A DNA stretch of 64,000 nucleotides from Sphingomonas sp. Leaf357. GTDB taxonomy: Bacteria > Pseudomonadota > Alphaproteobacteria > Sphingomonadales > Sphingomonadaceae. The notes under the pieces are model-generated. The model saw only the letters and a list, made by a program, of their open reading frames with translations, did no database searches and was not told where the DNA came from. The stretch is from assembly GCF_001423845.1 (NCBI RefSeq), contig NZ_LMPM01000001.1:304001-368000 (forward strand), written 5' to 3'. Below are positions 33,764-42,551 of the stretch, in pieces. Position 1 is the first letter of the stretch. Every line of letters begins with the position of its first letter. Both the position numbers and the translations under genes were made by a program.

Positions 33764-36296
33764 GGCGGATATTCAGGTCCGCCAGCGCGGAGAAAGCATT
33801 GTCACGGGGCGGCGGGGCGACGGGCGCAGGCGCACGGCCACGCCATACCCAGTGCGCGACCCTGTCCTCCACCCGGATGATCTTGAAGCCGAGCCCGGCC
33901 ATCAGCCGTTCGAGCGTCGCGGGCTGCACGCCGATCGAGATGGCCAGCGCGGGATCGGGCGCGAACGGCTTGCGCCCGGAGCGCGCCTCGAACGCCGCCT
34001 TGGCGATCCGCTCGACCAGATCGACGCGCACCGCCTGCAACGCGATCGCGCGATAGCCCTGCGACAGATGCGCGCCCGGCGCGGTGCGCGGCAGCACCGT
34101 CGCCCCCTCGGCCGGGGCCGCGGCAACCGGCCGGGCATGGCGCGCGGCGAGCAACGCGCGGCGCCAGCGCGCGGCGACGGGCTTCAGCAGGCGCGGATCG
34201 AACAGGTCGAGCGCGCCGATCGCGATCCCGATCCTGCGCAGCCGCTTGCGCGCGGCGGGATCGAGGCCGTCGATCGCGACGCGGTGGTCGATGCGCGGCA
34301 AAAGCCCGCCCTGATCGATCAATGCCGCCGCCACCGCGCGCAGCGCCGGCCCGGCCCCGGCATCGCGCGTCACCGCCTCCAGCGCGACCAAGGCGGGGAC
34401 GTGCTGCGCCATCCGATCGCCGACCCACGCCGCCAGCCGCGTCTTGATCCGCCCGCGCAACCCGGCGTCGAGGCACTCCAGGGTGCGATCGAGCGCGATC
34501 GCCGGACGGACGAGCGATGGCCCCTGGGTCAAGGTCGCCACCTTCAACCCGTCCCACGCGATCGCGGGAGGCTCGCCCGCCTCGGCCGACAGGACGAACG
34601 CCACATCCGGCGCCTCGACGAGCGCGGTGCCACGCCGCGCGCGCTCGTCCCCCAACCGGCGTTCGGCGGCGGCGAGCAGCAGGCGCTTGTCGCCGGCCCG
34701 CGCATCCGGCGCCACGGTGAAGCCGAAGCCGTGCAGATGTCCGATCATATGGTCCTCGACCATGACCTCCCCCTGCGCCCCAATCGTAACCGGCAGATCG
34801 CGCGGGGAGGCGCCGATCTGGCGCAGCAGCATCGTCGTTCGCTTGTCGACGAAGCGTTGCGTGAGGCTGAGGTGCAGCGCGTCGGACAGGCGTTCCTCGA
34901 CCTGCGCGGCGCGGCCGGCCCAATACGCCGGATCGGCCAGCCAGTCGGCGCGGTTGGCGATATAGGCCCAGCTGCGCGCCGCCGCGATCCGCCCGGCCAG
35001 CACCTCGACATCGCCGGCGACATTATCCAGCCGCGCGATCTCCTCGGCGAACCAGGTGTGCGGAACATGCCCCTGCCCCTCGCTCAGATACCCGAACAGC
35101 TTGGCGCAGAAACGCGCATGCGGATCCAGCCCGACCTTGCGGAAATCGGGCACGCCGCACGCCGCCCAGAAGCGCTTGACCATCGCCGGCCCGCGCGCCC
35201 GATCCCGCACCCAATCCTCCTCGGCGAGGCGCTTCAGCACGAGCAGGTCGAGCGCCTTCGGGGCGGCGCGCAGTTCGCGCATCTCCGGCCGCGCCTCGAG
35301 GCTGTGGATCAGATCGTCCACGCTGGAGAAATCGGGCTGCCCCTCGCGCCAGAACAGGTGATCGAGGCGCGGGAAGCGATGCTCCTCGATCGCCAGCACC
35401 TCCTCCGGCGTGAACGCACCCGGCCCGTCCTCGACCAGCGCGCCGAACGTGCCGTCGCGCTGGTGCCGCCCGGCGCGCCCGGCGATCTGCGCCATCTCCG
35501 CGACGGTCAGGCGGCGCTGGCGCTGGCCGTCGAACTTGTCGAGGCTGGCGAAGGCGACGTGCGCGACGTCCATGTTCAGCCCCATGCCGATCGCGTCGGT
35601 AGCGACGAGATAATCGACCTCGCCGGCCTGGAACATCGCAACCTGCGCGTTGCGCGTGCGCGGCGAAAGCGCGCCCATCACCACGGCCGCGCCGCCGCGC
35701 AACCGGCGCAGCATCTCGGCGACGGCATACACTTCCTCCGCGCTGAACGCCACGATCGCGGAGCGCTTAGGCAGGCGGCTGATCTTCTTGGCGCCCGCGT
35801 AGGAGAGCGTCGAAAAGCGCGGACGGTTGAGGATGTCGATGCCTGGCACCAACGTCTTGAGCATCGGTCGCAACGCCTCGGACCCCAGAATCATTGTCTC
35901 CTCCCGCCCCCGCGCGCGCAGGATGCGATCGGTGAAGACATGGCCGCGCTCGCGGTCCGCGCCCAGTTGCGCCTCGTCCACGCCGACGAACGCCAGATCC
36001 TTGTCCAGCGGCATGCTCTCGGCGGTGCACAGGAACCAGCGTGCATCCTTTGGCACGATCTTCTCCTCGCCGGTGATCAAGGCGACCTGATTGGCGCCCT
36101 TGATCTTCACCACCCGGTCATAGACCTCGCGCGCGAGCAGGCGCAGCGGAAAGCCGATCATGCCGCTCGAATGGCCGCACATCCGCTCGACCGCGAGATG
36201 CGTCTTGCCGGTATTGGTCGGGCCCAGCACCGCAGTGACCGGGCGTTCTTCGCGAGCGTGCATGTCGAAAAGCAACATCGGCGCGGACACGCCCAT
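33756..36296 (-). CDS. SUV3-like superfamily 2 helicase
   Basis: An 846-residue helicase from ATG 36296 (MGVSAPMLLF); a longer 886-residue reading from 36416 would run into the divergent promoter region. Motif I is AVLGPTNTGKTHLA (near residue 23), motif II is VGVDEAQLGAD, motif III is TMILGSEAL, and motif VI is QIAGRAGRHQRDG. The layout corresponds to SUV3-type RNA/DNA helicases. The C-terminal part (about 450-846) is long and ends HWVWRGRAPAP. Its role is probably RNA turnover; it is coupled to an S4 RNA-binding gene. Confidence 0.88.
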   Translation of the reverse strand: MGVSAPMLLFDMHAREERPVTAVLGPTNTGKTHLAVERMCGHSSGMIGFPLRLLAREVYDRVVKIKGANQVALITGEEKIVPKDARWFLCTAESMPLDKDLAFVGVDEAQLGADRERGHVFTDRILRARGREETMILGSEALRPMLKTLVPGIDILNRPRFSTLSYAGAKKISRLPKRSAIVAFSAEEVYAVAEMLRRLRGGAAVVMGALSPRTRNAQVAMFQAGEVDYLVATDAIGMGLNMDVAHVAFASLDKFDGQRQRRLTVAEMAQIAGRAGRHQRDGTFGALVEDGPGAFTPEEVLAIEEHRFPRLDHLFWREGQPDFSSVDDLIHSLEARPEMRELRAAPKALDLLVLKRLAEEDWVRDRARGPAMVKRFWAACGVPDFRKVGLDPHARFCAKLFGYLSEGQGHVPHTWFAEEIARLDNVAGDVEVLAGRIAAARSWAYIANRADWLADPAYWAGRAAQVEERLSDALHLSLTQRFVDKRTTMLLRQIGASPRDLPVTIGAQGEVMVEDHMIGHLHGFGFTVAPDARAGDKRLLLAAAERRLGDERARRGTALVEAPDVAFVLSAEAGEPPAIAWDGLKVATLTQGPSLVRPAIALDRTLECLDAGLRGRIKTRLAAWVGDRMAQHVPALVALEAVTRDAGAGPALRAVAAALIDQGGLLPRIDHRVAIDGLDPAARKRLRRIGIAIGALDLFDPRLLKPVAARWRRALLAARHARPVAAAPAEGATVLPRTAPGAHLSQGYRAIALQAVRVDLVERIAKAAFEARSGRKPFAPDPALAISIGVQPATLERLMAGLGFKIIRVEDRVAHWVWRGRAPAPVAPPPRDNAFSALADLNIRHG

Positions 36297-36483
36297 GCGC
36301 AACCGCCGAATTCGGACAACGTGGCGCAACCCGCTCAATTGGTTGGCAGTTCCACGATCCCCCTCGCTTCGCCGCAGCGCGTGAACGCTTCGCCCGATGC
36401 GAGTCGCGTCGGCCACGCGGTTAATTTGACTTTAGCATTTGCCCCCCACAGTGATTCGACCCACGCCGGGGGGATCGGCGAAC

Positions 36484-37986
36484 GTGACCTTTGGGGGCAC
36501 CTCCGCTTTGTTCTTGCGCAGCGATCATGGACACGATCAGGCCGGTGGCACCGCCACGCTGTCTTTCGGCCGCGCGCCCTTCGTCCCCGTACAGCTCTCC
36601 CCGCTCGACCGGATCCGTGCCCAGATCCGCGAAGGAGTCGCCAGCACCGATTGGGCACCCGATCTCGGTTCGCGCATCGGCTCACGCGAATGGTGGCGGG
36701 GTGCCGCGACCTGCACCGCGCTGATCACCGCGACCTGCGCGCTGTCGCCGGGCCTGAACCGCACGATCCCGGGCAACGTCGCGCCGGCCCTGACGGGCAG
36801 CGAATGGGACGAGGCCCGCACGCAATCGATCGCGCCGCTCGCCTGGGGCGGATCGACCGGACGGCGGATGGCGGCGAACGATCTCGTCGCGCCGCTCGCC
36901 GAGACGCCCGAACGCCCGACGCTGGAGATGACCGCGACGTTCGGCAGCGGCGACAGTTTCTCGCGCCTTCTGCAACGCGCCGGCGTGTCCGCCAGCGACG
37001 CCGCGCGCGCCGCCGACCTTGTCGAAGGCGCGGTGCCGCTGGACGGGATCAAGCCGGGCACGCGGATCGATCTCACGCTCGGCCGCCGCCCCAATCGCAA
37101 CGTCGCACGTCCGCTCGATCATCTTGCCTTCCGCGCGCGCTTCGATCTCAACCTGTCGCTGGCGCGCGCCGGCGACACGCTGGCGATGACGCAGCAACGC
37201 ATCGCGATCGACAATACGCCGCTGCGGATCCAGGGGCTGGCCGGCTCCAGCCTGTACCGCTCCGCACGCGCCGCCGGCGCGCCGGCCAAGGCGGTCGAAG
37301 CCTATATCAAGGCGATTGCATCCCGCGTGTCGATCGGCGCGGTGTCGCCGTCCGACACGTTCGATTTCGTGCTGCGCCAGGCGCGCGCGGCGACCGGCGA
37401 AGTGCAATTGGGCGACCTGATGTTCGCCGGGCTCGACCAGCATGCCAAGAAGACCCAGCTCGTCAAATGGGACGACGGGCAATGGTATGAGGCGAACGGC
37501 CAGAGCCAGCGCCAGGGCTTCATGGGCATGCCGGTCAGCGGGCGGATCACGTCCAATTTCGGCATGCGGATGCACCCGCTGCTCGGCTTCATGCGCATGC
37601 ACAAGGGCATCGATATCGGTGCCGCCTGGGGATCGCCGATCTACGCCGCGATCGACGGCGTGGTACAGTTCGCCGGGCGCAGCGCGGGCTATGGCAATTT
37701 CGTCAAGCTGTCGCATTCCGGCGGGATCGTCAGCGGCTACGGCCATATGAGCCGGATCCTCGTCCGCCCCGGCCAGCATGTCGCGCGCGGGCAGCAGATC
37801 GGCGCGGTCGGATCGACCGGCATGTCGACCGGCCCGCATCTGCATTGGGAAGTGTGGCGCAACGGCGTCTCGGTCAATCCGCGCGGCTTCTCCTTCTCGA
37901 GCGTCGCCACCCTGTCGGGCGAGAAACTGCGCGCGTTCAAGGCGCGGGTTGCGGCGTTGCTGTCGGTCAAACCGGGCCAGCGCTGA
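36484..37986 (+). CDS. M23-family metallopeptidase (LytM-like)
   Basis: A 500-residue cell-wall endopeptidase-type protein. The M23 domain (about 350-480) has SNFGMRMHPLLGF, the zinc ligand set HKGIDIGA (His and Asp), and GPHLHWEVW. N-terminal regions contain an LysM/OapA-like segment (GDSFSRLLQRAGVS) and a hydrophobic helix GAATCTALITATCALS (about 75-90). GTG 36484 has a GGGGGGA site eight bases upstream and is preferred; TTG 36439 or GTG 36451 would add up to 15 residues. It is divergent from the helicase gene. Peptidoglycan cleavage or regulation of amidases is inferred. Confidence 0.87.
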   Translation: MTFGGTSALFLRSDHGHDQAGGTATLSFGRAPFVPVQLSPLDRIRAQIREGVASTDWAPDLGSRIGSREWWRGAATCTALITATCALSPGLNRTIPGNVAPALTGSEWDEARTQSIAPLAWGGSTGRRMAANDLVAPLAETPERPTLEMTATFGSGDSFSRLLQRAGVSASDAARAADLVEGAVPLDGIKPGTRIDLTLGRRPNRNVARPLDHLAFRARFDLNLSLARAGDTLAMTQQRIAIDNTPLRIQGLAGSSLYRSARAAGAPAKAVEAYIKAIASRVSIGAVSPSDTFDFVLRQARAATGEVQLGDLMFAGLDQHAKKTQLVKWDDGQWYEANGQSQRQGFMGMPVSGRITSNFGMRMHPLLGFMRMHKGIDIGAAWGSPIYAAIDGVVQFAGRSAGYGNFVKLSHSGGIVSGYGHMSRILVRPGQHVARGQQIGAVGSTGMSTGPHLHWEVWRNGVSVNPRGFSFSSVATLSGEKLRAFKARVAALLSVKPGQR

Positions 37987-38001
37987 GCCATTCCAATTCT
38001 G

Positions 38002-38112
38002 CCGTCATCCCCGCGCAGGCGGGGATCCAACAGGTGGCTTGGTTCACACGATACTGATTAAGCGTGATCCGTGCGACACGTTGGACCCCGGATCGAGTCC
38101 GGGATGACGGGG
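38002..38112. repeat. intergenic inverted repeat, GTCATCCCCGC family
   Basis: The left part, CCGTCATCCCCGCGCAGGCG, and the right part, GATCGAGTCCGGGATGACGG, form an imperfect palindrome. It lies between convergent M23 and HerA-like genes, where it may also block read-through. Related repeats lie at 49956-50046 and 61176-61258. Confidence 0.75.
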
Positions 38113-38121
38113 AAAGGCGCT

Positions 38122-39774
38122 TTACCGCCCCTGCGAGCGCCAGCGCTTGATCGTGCGTGCGATGATCTGATCTTCGCCGCCCGCCTGGCGCCACAGATCG
38201 GAAAACATCGGATCGTCCGATGCCGGCCGCTTATTGTCTTCCAGCCCGTCGAACGACACGCGGATCGGGATCGCGACGCCTTCGCCGCAGATGATGCACT
38301 CGCGGTTGCGCAGGGCGGGAATCGAATCGAGGAAGCCGCGCGCGCCTTCCGGCATCGCGGCGCGGACGAAGGCCTGATCGCGATCGTTGTTCAGGCGCAT
38401 GGCGATGATCGTGCCGCATTGCGACAGCACGCCCTCGGCTAGATCGGACGGGCGTTGCGTGATCAGCCCGAGCGACACGCCGTATTTGCGCCCTTCCTTG
38501 GCGATACGGCCGAGGATGCGGCCGACCGACGAGGAATCCGCGTTGCGCTCGTTCGGGATATAGCGATGCGCTTCCTCGCAGACGAGCAGGATCGGGCGCT
38601 GCGGCTCGCCGCGCGACCAGATCGCGAAATCGAACACCATCCGGCTGAGCATCGCAACCACGACGGACGTTATCTCGCTTGGCACGCCGGACACGTCGAT
38701 GATCGAAATCGGCTTGCCGTCGCCCGGCAGGCGGAAGATGCGCGCGAGGAAATCGGCCATCGTATCGGCGACCAGCATGCCCGAAAACATGAAGCCATAG
38801 CGCGGGTCGGCCTTGATCTCGTCGATCTTGGTCTTCAGGCGCAGGTACGGCGCGGTGTCGCCTGCACGGTCCATCTTGCCCATTTCGAGGCTGATGATGT
38901 TGGTCAGGTCGCTGAGCAGATACGGAATTGGCGCATCGACCGTCAGCTTGCCGATCTCCTGTCCGAGCCGCCCCTTGGCGCGCGCGAGCAACAGGCATTT
39001 GGCGAGGATGTCGGCATCGACCTGATTTTCCGATCCGTCGCTGGTGACGAACACCTCGCAATGTTCCTCGAAGTTCATCAGCCAGTACGGCATCTGGAGA
39101 TTGCCGACATCGTAGATCGCACCGTTGGTTCTGAACGCTGCGGCATATTCGCCGTGCGGATCGATCATCACGACATGGCCCTGCGGGCTGAGCTCGCAGA
39201 TGCGGTGCAGGATCAAGGCAGCGCTGGTCGACTTGCCGGTGCCGGTCGAGCCGAGCAACGCGAAATGCTTGCCGAGCATGGCATCGACGTACAGCGAGGC
39301 GCGGATGTCGCGGGTCGGATAGACCGTCCCGATCTCGATCGTGGCGCGATCGTCGGCGGCGTAGACCTGCTTGAGGTCGGCGGTGGTGACCGGGAAGACC
39401 TGGCAGCCCGGATTGGGATAGCGCGTCACGCCGCGACGAAATTTGTAGAGCTTGCCGGTCAACCGCTCCTCGTCGCCCTCGCCGAGGAAATCGACCTGCG
39501 CGACGATCCTGTCGTCCGTTCCGTCGATCAGCCGGAGCGAGCGGATGTTGGCGATCAGCCAGGTGGCACCGACGCGCATCTTGATCTGGCTGCCGACCGA
39601 TCCGGCGCTGGCGACCACGGAATCGGGGTTGGCGGCGGTGAGTTCCAGCGCGCGAGCATCGAGCACCACCTGGCTGCTCGATCCGGCGATTTCCAGCACG
39701 ATGCCGATCGGCGCGCCGATCAGCGTGGTCGGTGCGGCTCGTACGAATGCGTCGCTGCCCAGCATCTCGGTCAT
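38122..39774 (-). CDS. HerA-like DNA-translocating ATPase (DUF87)
   Basis: A 550-residue P-loop ATPase. A HerA beta-barrel-like N-terminus (PTTLIGAPIGIVLEIAG) precedes Walker A LLGSTGTGKSTSAALIL (about 190-206), HVVMIDPHGEYAAAF, Walker B ILLVCEEAHRYIPNE (about 400), and the arginine-finger region GLITQRPSDLAEGVLSQCGT. HerA proteins are hexameric DNA pumps that work with the NurA nuclease in archaea and in bacterial repair or defence. No nurA or nuclease gene is adjacent here. The ORF starts at ATG 39774. Confidence 0.88.
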   Translation of the reverse strand: MTEMLGSDAFVRAAPTTLIGAPIGIVLEIAGSSSQVVLDARALELTAANPDSVVASAGSVGSQIKMRVGATWLIANIRSLRLIDGTDDRIVAQVDFLGEGDEERLTGKLYKFRRGVTRYPNPGCQVFPVTTADLKQVYAADDRATIEIGTVYPTRDIRASLYVDAMLGKHFALLGSTGTGKSTSAALILHRICELSPQGHVVMIDPHGEYAAAFRTNGAIYDVGNLQMPYWLMNFEEHCEVFVTSDGSENQVDADILAKCLLLARAKGRLGQEIGKLTVDAPIPYLLSDLTNIISLEMGKMDRAGDTAPYLRLKTKIDEIKADPRYGFMFSGMLVADTMADFLARIFRLPGDGKPISIIDVSGVPSEITSVVVAMLSRMVFDFAIWSRGEPQRPILLVCEEAHRYIPNERNADSSSVGRILGRIAKEGRKYGVSLGLITQRPSDLAEGVLSQCGTIIAMRLNNDRDQAFVRAAMPEGARGFLDSIPALRNRECIICGEGVAIPIRVSFDGLEDNKRPASDDPMFSDLWRQAGGEDQIIARTIKRWRSQGR

Positions 39775-39851
39775 CAGGCATCTTCCTCAGGGAGTATCGG
39801 CCGACCCTGCCCGAGAGAGGTAAAGATTGAGTTCCGCTCGTGACTTAGTGG

Positions 39852-40607
39852 CTAGATGCGCCGGGCGACCCAGCCCGCGGCCCAGCCGAACAACACCGAC
39901 AGCGCCACCGCGACCAGGCCGTAGAGGATCGCGTGATTGTCCGCCGAACGCGCGACGAAGCGCTCGAATCCGGATTTGCGGATATCGATGTCGCGCGTTG
40001 CCGCCGCCAGTACGCGGCCGTCGCGGATCAGGAACGTCTCCGCCGTGAAGCGTCCGACGGGCACGCGCGCCGGGATCGTCACGCGCGCGCGGTAGAGCAC
40101 GCCATCGGTGATCTCGACCGCGCGGGGGGCCTCGTAATACAGGCCGGCGCGGCGCTTGAGATCGACCAGCCCGCGCGCGAAGCGATCCTGTTCGGCCGGG
40201 GGCGCGTTGCTCGCCGGCGAGAGTTGCAGCGAATCGAGGCCGAGCTCGTAGATCGCCTGGGTGCGATCGTCGACGAGGCGCTGGATCGGCTTGGACGAGG
40301 CGATGGCGTAGAAACTCGGCGCGGATTTGTAACGCAGTCGGGCGGAATTGACCCAGATGCCGGCCACCTTCTCCTTCTCGCGCACCAGGATCGACTGGAC
40401 CGGCCCCTTGACGACGATGACCACGTCGGTCGGTTTCTCGTCATCGGGCAGGCGCCCGCCGGGATAGAGGATCGCGCCGAACAGCAGCAGTTCCGCGCCG
40501 GTGAAGGAATAGGCGATCTCGATATTGCGCTGACTGACGTCCGGCACCAGCACCGGCTTGGCCTGCGCCATCAGCAGCGGCGCAAGCAGCAGCAGAAACC
40601 ATCTCAC
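39852..40607 (-). CDS. TIGR02186-family membrane protein
   Basis: A 251-residue protein with an N-terminal signal or anchor (VRWFLLLLAPLLMAQA) and a C-terminal membrane helix (ILYGLVAVALSVLFGWAAGW). The central region SQRNIEIAYSFTGAELLLFG plus GGRLPDDEKPTDVVIVVKGP is the TIGR02186 signature, a family regularly linked to TauE/SafE genes in alphaproteobacteria. Start GTG 40607 overlaps the TauE/SafE stop (GTGA). Function is unknown; the gene pairing suggests a sulfur-compound export accessory. Confidence 0.88.
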   Translation of the reverse strand: MRWFLLLLAPLLMAQAKPVLVPDVSQRNIEIAYSFTGAELLLFGAILYPGGRLPDDEKPTDVVIVVKGPVQSILVREKEKVAGIWVNSARLRYKSAPSFYAIASSKPIQRLVDDRTQAIYELGLDSLQLSPASNAPPAEQDRFARGLVDLKRRAGLYYEAPRAVEITDGVLYRARVTIPARVPVGRFTAETFLIRDGRVLAAATRDIDIRKSGFERFVARSADNHAILYGLVAVALSVLFGWAAGWVARRI

Positions 40608-41518
40608 GAAAGTTCGACCGAAAATATCTCGTCGGGCCGCCATCCGAGGCCGAGGGCGATGCGGACCGCCACCAGCAACACGATCACCGCAAGCGCGAGA
40701 CGGAGATATTCGGGACGCACCTTGCCGGCGAAACGTGCGCCGGCCTGCGCGCCGATCACCGATCCGAGCAGCAGAAGCGCGGCGAGAACGATATCGACCG
40801 CCTTTGTGGTGGTCGCGTGGACCATCGTCGCCGCCGCCGTCACGAACAACGTCTGGAACAGCGACGTGCCGACCACCACCTGCGTGCCCATGCCGAGCAG
40901 ATAGAGCATCGCCGGCACCATCACGAACCCGCCGCCGACGCCGAGAAGGATCGTGAGAATGCCGGTGAAGAAGCCGAGCAGCAACGGCGCCAAGGGCGAG
41001 ATGTACAGGCCGGAGGCGTAGAACCGCGTCCGCAACGGGAGCGCGGCGACCAGCGGATGATGCCGTCGTTTCTTGGCTCGCGGCGGGCGGCCGGCCCGTG
41101 TCGCAGCGATCGCGCCCCAGGATTCGCTCGCCATCAATCCGCCGATCGAACCCAGCATCAGGACATAGACGATGGCGATGACGACATCGATCTGCCCGCT
41201 CGCCTGAAGCAGGCGGAAAATCCACGCACCGGCCAGCGCCCCCAAAATGCCGCCGGCGACCAGCACGCCGCCCATCTTGAAATCCACCCCGCCACGCCGG
41301 ACGTGGGCGAACACACCGGAGATGCTCGCGCCGGTCACCTGGCTGGCCGAGGAGGCCGCCGCGACGGTCGGCGGGATGCCGTAGACGATCAGCAACGGCG
41401 TCGTGAGAAACCCGCCGCCGACCCCGAACATTCCCGACAACATGCCCACCCCGCCGCCGAGCAGCACGATGACGAGCGCATTGACCGAGAGATTGGCGAT
41501 GGGAAGGTAGAGATCCAC
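40604..41518 (-). CDS. TauE/SafE-family permease (sulfite/organosulfonate export)
   Basis: A 304-residue polytopic protein with the paired glycine-rich repeats of TauE/SafE: GMLSGMFGVGGGFLTTPLLI (about 25-44) and LTILLGVGGGFVMVPAMLY (about 190-208). About eight hydrophobic segments are visible. The family exports anions such as sulfite. It is followed with a four-base overlap by the TIGR02186 partner, and both lie downstream of the NfrB/NfrA-like genes on the minus strand. Confidence 0.9.
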   Translation of the reverse strand: MDLYLPIANLSVNALVIVLLGGGVGMLSGMFGVGGGFLTTPLLIVYGIPPTVAAASSASQVTGASISGVFAHVRRGGVDFKMGGVLVAGGILGALAGAWIFRLLQASGQIDVVIAIVYVLMLGSIGGLMASESWGAIAATRAGRPPRAKKRRHHPLVAALPLRTRFYASGLYISPLAPLLLGFFTGILTILLGVGGGFVMVPAMLYLLGMGTQVVVGTSLFQTLFVTAAATMVHATTTKAVDIVLAALLLLGSVIGAQAGARFAGKVRPEYLRLALAVIVLLVAVRIALGLGWRPDEIFSVELS

Positions 41519-41570
41519 GCGGCTGGGTTAGCCCGAAGTGACGTGCGGCGGAAGCGGTTGCGGTACGGGA

Positions 41571-42551
41571 TCAGAAATCCGCCCCGACGCTCAGCACCAA
41601 CCCGGAACCCGGCGTGGCATTGCCGGCGATGCGCTGCCGCCAGTCGAGCGAGAGGCGAACCGGCTGCCGAACGAGCGGAACGTGCGCGACGAGCGATGGG
41701 CCGAGATCGACGCGCGACGCCCCCCTTTGCGCAGCGCCCCAGACTCCCGCGCCGAGGTCGAAGCGGACATCGCCCAGCTTGGCGAGCGGACGGGCCAATC
41801 GCACCGCTCCGTCGGCGAAACCCTCGCCTTCGCCGCGCCCGATCACGCCGGATTGCGCATAGCCTTCGAGCGCGAGGCCTGCGGCGATGATCCTCGGGCC
41901 GAAACCGCCGACCACTCCGATGGTCGGCCCGCCACCCCCGCCGTTCAGGGCAATGCGCTGCTCTGCGACGACCCGCACGGGCAGTCGGGTCGGTTGCCAT
42001 TCGAACCCCAACGCCAATTCCTGCGCGCCCGGCCCGAGCGGCGTGCTGACCCGTGCGGCAAGCGCGAGACGCCGGCTTTCGGTTAGCGCGTAGGTGAGGC
42101 GAGCGCCCGCCTGCGATCCGCCGAGTTGTGCACCGAATATTCCGTCCAACCCGGCGCCATCGCGTGCGACGAGCCAGACGCTGCCGGCGAAGCGCGATCG
42201 CGTCCGGCGTTCCGGTGGGGATGCGAGTGGCGCAGGCAATCCGGGGATGATCGCGGTGTGCGCGATGACGGCGGCAGTCGGGCGGGCTTCTGATCGAGGG
42301 AGAAGGACATTTGTCGGCGCGACAAAGTTCGCAGATGCGGATCGCGCCGAGGGTTCGAGACGCGCGACCGACAAGACCCTGTTCGATCGCTCGATCGCCG
42401 GTGCAGGCGGGACGGGGATGCGAGGTCCGATCGGGGCGACCTCGGCCACCTCCACCGTTAACGAATCCGGCCACCACAGGATCGTCACGCGCATCGCGAT
42501 CCAGCCGCCGACGATCACGCCGAGGAAGCGCAGCGGCCGCCCGACGATCAC
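41571..42551 (-). CDS. NfrA-C-like outer-envelope protein (inferred)
   Basis: A 326-residue protein from GTG 42551, overlapping the glycosyltransferase stop (GTGA). An N-terminal hydrophobic segment (FLGVIVGGWIAMRVTILWW, about 10-28) is followed by a proline-rich linker. The C-terminal 190 residues are alternating beta strands (AGSVWLVARDGAG ... LVLSVGADF) ending in a terminal Phe, like an outer-membrane barrel. This resembles the C-terminal part of NfrA, the E. coli phage-N4 receptor and exopolysaccharide export partner of NfrB. Assignment to NfrA is inference from context and pattern. Confidence 0.6.
   Translation of the reverse strand: MIVGRPLRFLGVIVGGWIAMRVTILWWPDSLTVEVAEVAPIGPRIPVPPAPAIERSNRVLSVARLEPSARSASANFVAPTNVLLPRSEARPTAAVIAHTAIIPGLPAPLASPPERRTRSRFAGSVWLVARDGAGLDGIFGAQLGGSQAGARLTYALTESRRLALAARVSTPLGPGAQELALGFEWQPTRLPVRVVAEQRIALNGGGGGPTIGVVGGFGPRIIAAGLALEGYAQSGVIGRGEGEGFADGAVRLARPLAKLGDVRFDLGAGVWGAAQRGASRVDLGPSLVAHVPLVRQPVRLSLDWRQRIAGNATPGSGLVLSVGADF

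Noticed and set aside
33696..37490. 1264-codon plus-strand frame opposite the SUV3-like helicase and across the start of the M23 gene
   Set aside because: Arginine-rich antisense shadow; helicase motifs I-VI occur in order in the minus-strand frame.
38002..38112. Reading the palindrome as a tRNA or ncRNA gene
   Set aside because: No cloverleaf or conserved RNA motif; it matches two other intergenic copies of the same repeat family.
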